A DNA stretch of 64,000 nt, taken from Ligula intestinalis (Eukaryota > Platyhelminthes > Cestoda > Diphyllobothriidea > Diphyllobothriidae). The position numbers were made by a program, and so were the translations under genes. The stretch is from assembly GCA_036362985.1 (NCBI GenBank), contig JAYGXS010000003.1:50746521-50810520 (forward strand), given 5' to 3'. Under the pieces are notes generated by a model. It ran no database searches and was not told the origin of the DNA. It worked only from the letters and a program-made list of their open reading frames with translations. This document shows, one piece after another, positions 21,501 through 33,500 of the stretch; the stretch's first letter is position 1; each line of letters begins with the position of its first letter.

Positions 21501-24500
21501 CTTTTCAATCATCTTTGTCTGTTCCAGCCTCGCCTAATAGATGACAGCTTACTTTGAACTGCTTTTGACCCTTCTTTTCTTTGAAATTACAGTTTTGTTC
21601 TTCTCATTTTTAAGCCCTCACGGGAGTTGGCGGAACAGACCTTCGAGCAGATTCAGAAGTTTAAGAAGTACCTTTCCAACCCAAACCCTCGTGCACTCCT
21701 CGTCATTGGTGGTGTTAACAGCAAGGATCAAATGAGTGCTCTCTCTCGTGGGGTACTTTACCGTTTATTATATACTTGATATGAAGTTCCTAACTTTTCA
21801 CCCTTTAGGTGCGTTCGTCTCATCATTTTGTTTTCATGTCTCTTTGCATCACATACTCTTTCCTATTCATCGTTGTGACGAAAGTGGGACTATAGAATCC
21901 AGCCAGTGCAACTATCTTCCCCTCAATACTTTCTACTTATTTCACTCTATTAAACAACTGGATCTCACCTGCATCGCCAGTTGTTATATCCCCGACTTAT
22001 AAGCAAAAAGGGCAAACAACTGGTTCTGATAGCAAGCCTTTATTTAGAACGGTGCCGAGACCACGGAAATCCTTAGCTTCTCCAATACAGCCAATTTATT
22101 AGGCTCTAGCCTTCTAGAATACTCCTCGCCCTATAGCATACGGCCGCTGTTCTGGCCTGCCGCTGATTCATAGTTCGCCGTGCTGTTTGTGGTCGTTACG
22201 TATGCCTTCTAATCGATAGTTCCCCACGCTCTGTGAACGGTCCTCGCGTGTGCACACTGATCGATAGCTGCTCGTTAGCGTTCGCTGATTGCTTATGCGT
22301 ATGACTCCAGGCCGTAGGCTCTGGGCGGCTTGCGTCCCTATAACAGAGCCCATCCCACTCCGTAGGACCGGCGTCAGGCGTGGTGGCTCCGACCCTCTGC
22401 GCCCGATCTTGCCTCCGGTCTTCTTGACTTTGTATTGACCCCGGACTCGGCGGATGAGGGAAGAGAGAGAGAGAGAGCGTGCAGCAGGTGCAGCGCAAGC
22501 CTTCTGTCACTTTAAACTAATCCTCGCACAAGTCACTGTCGGAACCGACGGTCAATTTGTGTTGCTCGGCTCGTGTCTTTTATAAGTCAGTAATCCGCCC
22601 AACTCACGGTTTCTCAATGTTTTTTTATGCAGGTGGATATTGTCGTGGCTACCCCGGGTCGTTTGGAGGATATGATTTCAACCGGTGCCCTCTCTCTCAC
22701 ACACTGTCGCTTCTTCATTTTGGATGAATGCGATGGGCTGCTGTCCGCCGGCTATGGTCCCATGATCCACAGAATTCACAACCTCTGCCCCAAGGTCACA
22801 CCGGATGGAAAACGACTTCAAATGGTCGTCTGCTCGGCCACCTTGCATTCTTTCGACGTTAAAAAGCTGGCCGTACGTCTCTGTGTTTTTTGTTTTTCCA
22901 TGCAGTGTCAAGCCCTCGTACAAATCAGCTCAGCACAAGCTTGTAGCCATGCTCGTGCGCGTTGATTTGGCGGTCTTGCCCTGTTTTTTTCTTTTTAGTT
23001 TAGCCGAATATCTTGTGCCTTTAAAACGTTGGGTAAACCCTACGCTCTATTGCACGATAATTATTCGTTCGCTGAATTCGACGAGGTGGTAGTGCTGAGG
23101 AAGTATTGCTGACTTGCGTATGAACTCATTGCCAGTGGGAGACGATTGTTCGGTTTCACCCTTACTCTATTCTCACGCCCATTACGATTCAGTACTTATT
23201 TAAAGTTGGGATGGAAACGAGTGGGCATGGGAAACAAGAGTGACTTCAACCACCTTGGTGGTGATTGGCCGCCTTGAAGGTTGATCTCCTTAAGTAAGCC
23301 ACCGCTGTAACGTTTTTCGGGACACAAACTACCAGGGTCTCCCGTATCGATTCTGATAGTTGGGTCTTCTCAATCCTTCGAAAGCGCCTATAAATCTGAC
23401 GCGACATCTCTATCGCCGCGAAGATTCGTGTAAACCGTGCATCCATCTGGTCAGTCCTCCTCTATGGATGTGAATGCTGGGTTGTACGTGCTAAAATGAG
23501 CGAAGACTGGAGGTCTTTGGCCACCGATGCCTGAGGACTAACCTGCGAGTTAAGTATAGCGACCCCATCTCGAATGAGACAGTCCGCACTCGCTGCGATC
23601 GTATCGCGAGGATATCTCAGACCATTCAAGAAAGGCGACTGAGGTGATTTGGACACGTTATCCTTCGTCCGCCCCACGAGCTTAGCTATGCTGCCCTCGA
23701 CCGGGCACCGCAGCCCACCTGGAGGCGTCGAAGAGGAGGGTAACTGAAGACTTGGTTCGACACTGTCTGTAAAGACATGGAAGCAGATTTTGGAGTTTTT
23801 ATCTTCGGTCTCCATTGCTGGAGAAGGGACTGGGTGAGGCTCTCCAGATCCGCTGCTGCCAATCGTCACACATGGAGAGGTACCATCCGTGACATCATTG
23901 AGGCCGGCTAGATCAGGCGTGATCACAGCCGTAACAAGTACAAGTACAAGAACCACCAGATATGTATGCCCATAGTGAAAACCCTTGAGGTACTGGTGAT
24001 GTAATGCAAACAAAATGCCCAGATGCTCTGCAACGGCTGATAGATGACGTAGCGATGGGTCCACCGCACACCCTCAATGACCTCGATTTCTACTGTCGCT
24101 ACGTGAATGCCATCCTCTGCCTGACAGATTATACTACCGCTATCACCGAGACTGTGTTCCGGAAGTTTAGGAGCGTGAAGCCGTCGCACAGGTTGTCTGC
24201 AGTCGACACCACCTGCATCTACTTGACTACGTAATGAGCGAAACGGTTGCACTCCACCGGTATACGTTTTGGGGTAGCAGATTACGTCTTTTTCCAATTT
24301 CATACTGCATTTTTCGGTTAAAAAAACTTTCATTTGCTGATGACTTTGGAAAATAAACTGCATTCGGGTCTTTCGAAGTACCTGCTGTATAGCCTCAGTC
24401 GAGGGAAAATTATACATTCGCCTTCTTAGGAAGACGTTACACAGGGCTCATAAAACCTTGCAATGCGTATGGAACATGTTCTATACCTTACAAGCAGCAT

Positions 24501-27500
24501 GAATGAATGGGCATTCTACGGCCCTAAAAATCTCATAATTTAAACTTTTTGAAAACTGTAAGGTACCCTTTAGTCAAGACGTAGAAGAAAACGTACCAAA
24601 TGATGACAAGAAAGTATATTTCAAATTTGAAAGACATCGAAAATCACTGCTAAAAGGTGCTTACAAATTAATTAGTCTTTTTACAGTGCGTTTTTGTAGA
24701 CAGCCGGAAAGTAGTTCGTTCAAAAGTCGGCATCCTGATGTGACAGATATATCTTAGGATAAGGCTGTATGAAAATTACTATTACAAGTCTAACTAAGCA
24801 ATTTTTTGCAAATCGAAAGCATATTTCGGAATTTCCGTTGACATTTCATGTGATTGTTAGCCTACTGTATGCTTGCATCGTCACTTGGCCCTCTAAGTGC
24901 ATTTCCTCGAGGCGCGCCGTCATAATTCGCCTTTGCTATAATCGGATCTTTATTGATAGCTAAATCAACTTGTTTGGTTGGCTGCAGTTAGGCTGCTCAA
25001 ACAATTATCTATCCGGCATCCATACCAATCACCCAACAACTTTGTAAACCAGTATTCATCGTGTTTCTACTTTAGAACCAGTTGATGCATTTTCCCGTCT
25101 GGATCGACCTCAAAGGCCAGGACACTGTCCCGGAGACTGTGCACCACGTAGTAAGTAACCGTTACTATCCCATCTTTTATCATTTCACTGTGACGTCGTG
25201 CTTGAGCAGACAGTCAGACAAAGCACACGGACAAATTACCTGTCTGGCGGTTTCAATTTTTAGTTTCTTTGTCCTTCATGTCCCACTTGCAGATTCTTGA
25301 AAGTCTTTAACCCACTCTTTCAGTGGAAGACTCTTTGTATGGCAAGGGAAGTGCACTCACCGGTTCACAAAAACCTAATCTAACTCGTTCTACTTGATCC
25401 TCCATGGCTTTTTGGTATCTTCCTCTCCCGGATGAGGTTGCCTGGGACTAGCCAATCTTTTGCGAATATCACCGTATTCTCGTGGTGCTTTCTCCCCGAC
25501 TATTTTATTCCTTTTGCGTTTTGTTTCATTCAGATGTGTCTGGTGAATCCCTACCAAGACCCCTCCTGGAAGGACCTCATGCAGACCAAGGATCATATTC
25601 ACACCGATGGTGTCCACCTGAAGGACAAACTGAATGTGAACTATGAAACTCCGGGTAAGCTGGTTCACTAGTTGCAATCATTTGTTGTTTATCATGTTTC
25701 TCTGTTTAGTTAACTCAAAGACGGAACCATGTTTGATACTCTTTTGCAGCGCGAAGCCTCAATCCGCGTCTATATGCAGGATAAACTAACTTTGCGACCG
25801 CTGATGGCTTACTTTTGCTGTGGTCCATATTTTCTCATAAGTCGGGGCTAAGTAATAGAAGTTTTGATTGGACGAGTGAATCCTCCATGACCGGAATGGG
25901 TTGTGATTTACAGAACCCTGATTATGTAAACGATCCGGTAGGTGGCCCCACTCAAAAAACTAGAGATAAGGACGCCTGCAATACGGAAATGGCGGTGATA
26001 AATGATTTTTTGGATGAGGCAAACAAAGCTGACATATAGTTGTTTTCGGGATGTAAAAGATAAAAACTTACATTTACGCCAATAAAGCCCAAGAATGCGG
26101 GCCCCTAGTTGGAAGTTGGGAACTGAACCAGGAAGAAAAATAAAAACCGCAGATATTGGTTAAGTATTCCGCGCGAACATTGAAGCCTACCTCCTAATCC
26201 GTGCCTACAGTCGAATAATATCTTCTAATCATGCATCCAGTGCTAGACTTAATGGCAACACCTAGAAGTTTAACGGAAAGGGGATTAACTTAAGCCTTCC
26301 CAAATGACATGAATAGGGATTTCTTAGAACTATCTGCCAGATGGGGCCACATATCCGATCGTTAGCCGCTTTGGAAGCTCGGAGTCCATAATTCTGGGGC
26401 TTCTACCTCGGGCCACTCCCTCTCCCCCCCATATTGGTGTTATTTTATGCAGTGTATCTGTTTATTCCAACGGTCTTTTCAATAACTCGTGCAATAATCC
26501 CCAGGAATGCTGAAGTCAGCCTTTCCGTGCTTCTTTAAACGCAAGACGAACCTGTCGGCCATGTTTTCCGTCGCTTGCGAATCCACTGCACTGGGACTGG
26601 CAAACCCGTGCTAAGTGCCCGATCATTCACCCGTCATTGACATTTCACCTGCCTACGAGACATTCGGCCATGAAATAGGCCCATCCGGCCATATGCGCCT
26701 CCACGAATTTCTCCAGTAAAACAGCACTGTTCAACCCCCGCCCGTCGCAATACCCCGTTTTTAGTGCATACTAACCTACTCCACGACACACACGCACATG
26801 CGCGACACCTCTTCGCAACACAACCAACAAAATTCTTGCAGCACGTACTCGGTTCGTCTTGCTAGTGCCGGCACGGCGACTGAAAATTCGCATATCAGAA
26901 AGTGTGCATTTGACAAAAACGGGAAGCATGTTCTTGGACGTAACCTTGTACACGTAGACGGCGTGTTCAGCTTTGCCAACCATTACGACAGAGCCCATAG
27001 TCAGTCTCCTGCCCTAATCTTGCCATAGAACCCAGTTGGATGAGAGGGAGAGCTTGTGGTACGTACTAAGCAAGCCTGTTTCACTATAAAGAAACTTACA
27101 CAATGATATACGGACGCTTATTGATCGGCTAAGGAACTCATTCGTCCCATTGTGTCTTTGCTCTCTCTCGCTCTCTCTCTCCCCTTTTCTCTCTCTCTCT
27201 CTCTCACCGTGTTTAATGATACGTTACCGACAAGGACCGACCATACCCAAGTTCAGGGGTGGCAACCCCCGGGGCTCGAACCCGTAACCATGTTAAATGG
27301 AAGTCTAACTCTCTAACCACTGTGCCACGTGCTCTTTGCCTTGTCCGTTTCGATCGGGAATATAGACAACAGTCGATGGTTGCTCCCCTGTTTACGCGAT
27401 TAACTCGTCCCGTGGAGCCTTGGAGACAACGATGCTGCGCTCACTCCGTGAAGCACGCAGTCAACATCGTCGCTGGCATCGGTTAAACTGTTGTTTATGA

Positions 27501-30500
27501 GCGTGCGGGCAGGTTGCTGACAGGAGACTTTGGGAATTGATGTCACCTTGCTCACCGTCCTTAGCACCTGCTTTTGAGATATTTGTAGTTCGGTCAGCTA
27601 GTCGCTTTGTTCGTTTTCTTGGGGTAGTGTAGGGCAGTACTGTGCGCACATAATGTCTGACAAGTAAAAAAACATAGGCTGCAACTAGGGAATTGTCCTA
27701 AAGAGGTTGGCTTGGGCATTTGTAGAGAGGGTCAGTTTGTTGTTGGCTCTCAATCTGCAGAGATTACAGTACGAAGTCATCTGCAACTACCCTATCTATG
27801 CCTCCATTTATCGTCCGTTATTTGTTATCTTATTTCATGAAGCTTGACAAATGTAGGAGTGGTCTATTTTAACAGATCTTGTATTAAAAGCAAACACAGA
27901 CGTTTCCAAATAGATTATAAAGCGTTGACTCTTATTTAAGCTCTGTGTATAAAGAATGCTTGATATGATGGGGTACTGTCGTCTTGTCGCGATATTTCGC
28001 GGGTCATATGCTGTTTTTTATCGAGATTCCTACCACTTAACAGCATTTGTCTCTTCTATCTATCCCCCTGTAAATGGTCCCAAGCATCCGCTTTTCTCCA
28101 CTGTCCGTGCCAAAAGCACATGCTGGTTTACGTGGTCGTGCCAACCTACACGCCTGAGTAGAGTATTTTTCAAGTTGCATCGCATCCCACACTGTGCTAC
28201 CTGTGGAGCCACAGGCACTCGATCAGCCGTCTGAAAATAATCAAGGCTTATAAGTACTTTCTGAAAATCAATATTCATCTAACATTATCTGGGGGTTTTG
28301 CAAATTTGCTTAATTCAGTTGACNNNNNNNNNNNNNNNNNNNNNNNNNNNNNNNNNNNNNNNNNNNNNNNNNNNNNNNNNNNNNNNNNNNNNNNNNNNNN
28401 NNNNNNNNNNNNNNNNNNNNNNNNNNNNNNNNNNNNNNNNNNNNNNNNNNNNNNNNNNNNNNNNNNNNNNNNNNNNNNNNNNNNNNNNNNNNNNNNNNNN
28501 NNNNNNNNNNNNNNNNNNNNNNNNNNNNNNNNNNNNNNNNNNNNNNNNNNNNNNNNNNNNNNNNNNNNNNNNNNNNNNNNNNNNNNNNNNNNNNNNNNNN
28601 NNNNNNNNNNNNNNNNNNNNNNNNNNNNNNNNNNNNNNNNNNNNNNNNNNNNNNNNNNNNNNNNNNNNNNNNNNNNNNNNNNNNNNNNNNNNNNNNNNNN
28701 NNNNNNNNNNNNNNNNNNNNNNNAGCCTTCCCTGCTGTGTGGGTTCGACTCCAACCGAGGCCGCGAATTTTTCACAAGTGGGTCAACTGAATTCATATAT
28801 CACCTCCCCGTGCTTTTGTGTATACCTGTGGGAAGTGGTAACTTCTTCTTCCTAGCCAAAATTCGATGCAATGCCTGGTGTCAACTTAATTGAAATTGAG
28901 CGTTTCAGCGCATCCTTGGATGTGCACTTGTAACGTTTAACTGTTTGATGGACACTTGACTGCCTCCAGTAGTAGATCCTTTTCGTCCCTATCTCATCTT
29001 GTTTTTTTTGGCTGTGTGCAGAGTTGCTGTCCGAAGCCATCAAACTCCTCAAGGGTGAATACGTCGTGCGGGCTATTGAGCAGCAGAATATGGACAGGGC
29101 GCTTATCTTCTGCCGGACTAAACTAGACTGTGATAACCTGGAGCAGCGCTTCATTGCACTCGGTGGAGGTAAACTGTCGTCACACGTTTGAGTTAATTTC
29201 GTCCACTTTTTTTATTTCACCCATCCTTGCCTTCTTAACGATAAGATCACCGCGTATACCCATCTTTAGTTCATGCTTTTCCACTGCGATTCTCCCAGGT
29301 ACATCTTTGGTATAGCGCTGCGCCCTTCTGCGTATGCCTCCATTCGGCGATTCGCTAGTCAGACATGTCGTTTGCCAGTCTTCCGCCAAAGCCAACTACT
29401 GTTTCACTGAATTTCGGCCTGAATCCTATTTTAGGATCTTGTGACCATTGCCTTGGTCGTTCGGTTGCGTTTCGTCAGTCCCTGTGCTTGCTGCTCGATA
29501 TGATAAGGCACTGGAATAGGTATCCTCTGGAATTTCACGCAAGGCTACCTGTAATACGGGGATTACTCACTCCGACCCGCCTCGATTTCTTTTTCCCTGC
29601 TGTCCTGCATTGGTTTTGCCTGGGATATAGAAGCAACCTATGCAGCTGGTCTCTGAAACTGTCTTTACCGCTGTCCGTATCTCGCACGCAGAGAATAGGC
29701 TGTGGTTACAGTGAATGCAGAAGTGGTTTCGGGAGCAAGCTTCTCTTTTTCGTACACTTTTAAAGATTCTTCCCCTCATCTAACCTCAATCTGCCTATTA
29801 CCGTGTGAATTGAACTCCTCTGATCAATTTACTCAGTCTAGGATCTGACCAAATACGGGATTACCTAGAGACAAATTGACTCACGGGCGTGCGAAGCTAG
29901 AGCTTTTTAATCATATGCACTTTGGAAAGAAGGGAGTTGGGCGTAAGCAGGTGTTTAAATCTGTAAATAATCAGAAATTGAGGCCCAAACTATTCCACAC
30001 ACTCACATAGGCTCGGAAGAAATTGATAGAAACCGAGACACGATGTTCAGTTTTAAGGAATGTGAATGCCTTTTTGGTGGCACTTTAAACCACAGTCTAC
30101 GTGTTTCAGTTCCATGGTACGCCAAAAGTTATTCTAGGAATGGAATGGTTGTTACGCTAAACTTGTCCCATGAATGTGCTGAAACTGGGGCAGGATAGAG
30201 CAAAGTGACATCTCAGCCATTAGATCGAAATGAAGAGAGTAGATCGCTTTTTGGGAAATACGAAAATCGGGGGGCTTGATTGTTACAAACCACCGTCATT
30301 TTATACACTATGGACTAAAAAAGATCAGAAACATACATGGGAGGCTACAACGTACAAACAGGCAGAGCAATAAAGGATAAAAGGAAACTTGGTAGTACTC
30401 CTCGGAATATAAATCAGGGAATAAAATGTATACGGATTGCCACAAGCTAAAAGTGCAGGTCCATTTATCTCACGTGTAAAAACAACCTCTGAGGCTAGGA

Positions 30501-33500
30501 TGACACTTTTAAGAACCTAACGACTTTCGTGCTTGCTGTTTTTTCCACTTTTTTGAACTGTTTTTTTATGCTCTTTCCAGGCCCCTTGCAGCCGCACTCA
30601 CGCTATAGTTGTGTCTGCCTGCACAGCGACCGAACACCAGTAGAGCGTAAGGCTAATCTGCAAAAATTCAAGGTACTTACTTCAACGCATTTTCAATGGC
30701 AGTCTCTTTTCCGTCCGTGCTGTTGGCCGGGCTATTTTACTGCCACACCTGCCCGAATATTAACTTTTCCGGTGGCCTTTGTTTTTTCTTCTGTCCCTCT
30801 AAAGATTGAACACCCTTCTCTTTTCATTCTGTAGAACGGCGATGTCAACTTCCTTATCTGTACTGACGTTGCTGCACGCGGTCTTGATATTACGGGCTTG
30901 CCTTATGGTTAGTTTTCATTTCATCTTTGTGCTGTTCAGATTATCCTTTTTTTCTCTCCAACCGGCCATACAATCTCAGCCAAGCAGTATTTCTTTCCCT
31001 TCGAAGCATTGCTGCCCTCCGAGTACTTGTATTCGTTGCTTTTTTCAAAGGAACACTCAATTATTGTTTTATCCTGTTATGCCTCACAGCACCTCTAATC
31101 TGCCTTCCCTTCCTCGCAGTAATAAATGTGACTCTTCCTGACGAGAAAGAGAATTACGTTCATCGTATCGGTCGTGTCGGTAGAGCAGAAAGGTAACGAC
31201 TGTACCTTGCTTTCTCTTTTTAACTTTAAGTTATACTTGTCCTTTGAATGTTTTCTTGTGGTTCCTGGGCCCGTTGTGGAAGGCTCTACCTTCGTTTCTT
31301 TCTGTTTTTTTGTCTGTATTGTCTGCATCACGTGATTGCTAAGCTATTTGCTGGGGTCGCATGGTCCGTTTTTAGCTAGTTAGTTCACTTTTCCGGTTAC
31401 TAGTTCGTCCTTCCAAACTCCCACAGCATTTTGAACCACATGCAATTGTACTACGGCGTTCGAATTATAACGGAGTCAATTGTGCACTATGGCTCAAATG
31501 TTTGCTCCTATAAATACACTGCATTCTGTCTAGGTTAGATTTTTAAAATAACACTTAGCATCTTCAGTCCCAACCCTGACTCGTGATTGGTCGCATTTTC
31601 CTTTTGAAGATTCTATGTAGCATGTTAAAAATTCCTGAGAACTTCAACGGTCCGTTCCTTTGGTACTTTTTGTAGTCGACGGCGGTCTGAGTTGCCAGGT
31701 GGCGCAGTCTGTTGTATTAACGCTAACCAGTCTCATGCGTCTTCGATTAGGAAATATTACTTAAGTGAAGTTGTAATATTTTTCGTCATGCGGCATAATC
31801 TTATGCTATATCATACCTTCCTTTCGGCTGCTGACTGGCATCATAATCAGTTAAAAACTGATTGCTTAGGTTAGTATGCATGTTTTCGATTGATTTTCGA
31901 TGCCCTTGTAAATTAAAACATATTTGATGGAGAAGGTAAGCAAAAATGTTCTTTTTGTACTCGTTTGGTAGCAAATCACGTTTTATACTCAGAGGTAGGG
32001 TATATTTGGGTTTTGCCGAATCTTTTTGCGCCTGATCTGCCACTTAGGTTTTTAAATCTACAGGCTGTATGCCTCCCGGGTGAGGAAACTCCTAAATGTG
32101 TGCATGCAATTGCAAAGATATTCGATTGCATCCATAAAAATTTGCGATGATTGTAGCCTAGGTTTTGTAGTTCACGGGTAACATTAATAAGCGGATAGAG
32201 AACGATGCTATTTGCATGGACATTATACGGTCTTAAAAAATCATATGATCGAAAACGTAGACAGTAAAGGATAATCTTCTTTCGAGGATGCAGTTTAAAA
32301 GAGGTGTGATTGTTTGCCAAATTACTACAGAATAGGATATTTTGCACGTGTTTTCAATAAGATATACCTTAATTTACAGAGGCATGGAACAAGCAGTCAT
32401 TTTACTGCGTAGGGTTTTAGCCGGCGGCCTAAAGGAAGTACATTCAATGGCCCAACTATCAGGAGAGCTGAACAACCGAACAGATCAGTGAGCGAAAATC
32501 GCTTTCCTATTGGATGCATGCGTTGATTGCTTATTGGCTGCTTTAGCGAGACCACTAATGAAATAAACGCAACCCACGTTGATAGGAAAGTGATTTTAGC
32601 TTGGCAAATGGTTCGCTTGTTCATCCTTGGCTATTACCATCCGACTTACCTAATCTTTCCTAATCAAGGATGCGTGTCAGAACTTCGGTCAAACATTTCA
32701 TTGAGTTGGTCATTCACTGTACAGCAGGTGCCGGTTGTGCTGTCTTACCAGACCTAAACGAATGACTAAGATGAAGGCATCTTAGCGACTTAACAGTCAT
32801 TATGCGGAAGGCTGCTAATGACGTCCACTCAGAACCAGGAGATATGTGGCTTTACAGTAGTCTTCGCCTATGTTACATCTGAATGAGCAGGATTTTGTTC
32901 ATGACGGCTAAAGTATCAGGGTATGTGGGGTGCGCGCAGACAAGGAGTCAGCCACGGCTCTATCGCTAAGTCGCAGTTGTCTTGATTTGGACTTGCCTTT
33001 GAAGTACGACTAATTCGGGAGTACAAGAGGAGGCCAAGGCTGTACAGGTTTCCCTCTATAGTCCAACTAACCCACTGGATATCTCTACTTATAGAAAACA
33101 GCAATGTACTTCCCTTATGAATGCCGCCAGGCCTAGTCTTTCTTTTTGTGATTCATTCGGCTGACCAAAGCTTCTTGGTTCTTCTAATTCCAGGATGGGT
33201 TTGGCAATCAGTCTGGTCGCTGCATGCAAAGAGAAGGTATGTTTAATGCCTCCTCTACCTCGTTTCTCCTTGTTTCCCACCTCCGTCGCCTGACCCCCCC
33301 CCCCACTCTCCTTGTCGTTTTACTCCACCTGAAGGTTTGGTACCACTCCAACTGCTCCACTCGTGGCCGTGGTTGTTTTGACACCCGACTTGTATCCAGT
33401 GGCGGCTGCTGTATCTGGTATGACGAGCGTCAGCTGCTGGGACAGATCGAGGAGCACTTGGGTGTGACTATCGATGCCGTAGGAATCGACCTGAAGGTGC

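Larger units (their letters stand above)
25655..29021 (+). other. DDX1 intron 10 (contains SINE and assembly gap)
   Basis: This is the longest intron, at 3367 bases including 400 Ns. It holds CT-rich simple sequence at 27162-27208, a SINE fragment next to it, and the N run. An open frame of 74 codons at 25815-26039 is hydrophilic and unlike any protein I know. Confidence 0.7.

Noticed and set aside
23923..24417. 164-codon minus-strand open frame in DDX1 intron 8
   Set aside because: It begins at the tail of an RTE fragment, and the opposite strand is open as well. No motif supports either reading.
25815..26039. 74-codon hydrophilic open frame in DDX1 intron 10
   Set aside because: It looks protein-like in composition, but it has no family similarity and no acceptor or donor in phase with DDX1.
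28275..28893. Long open frames on both strands across 28324-28723
   Set aside because: They consist almost wholly of N and are artefacts of the gap.
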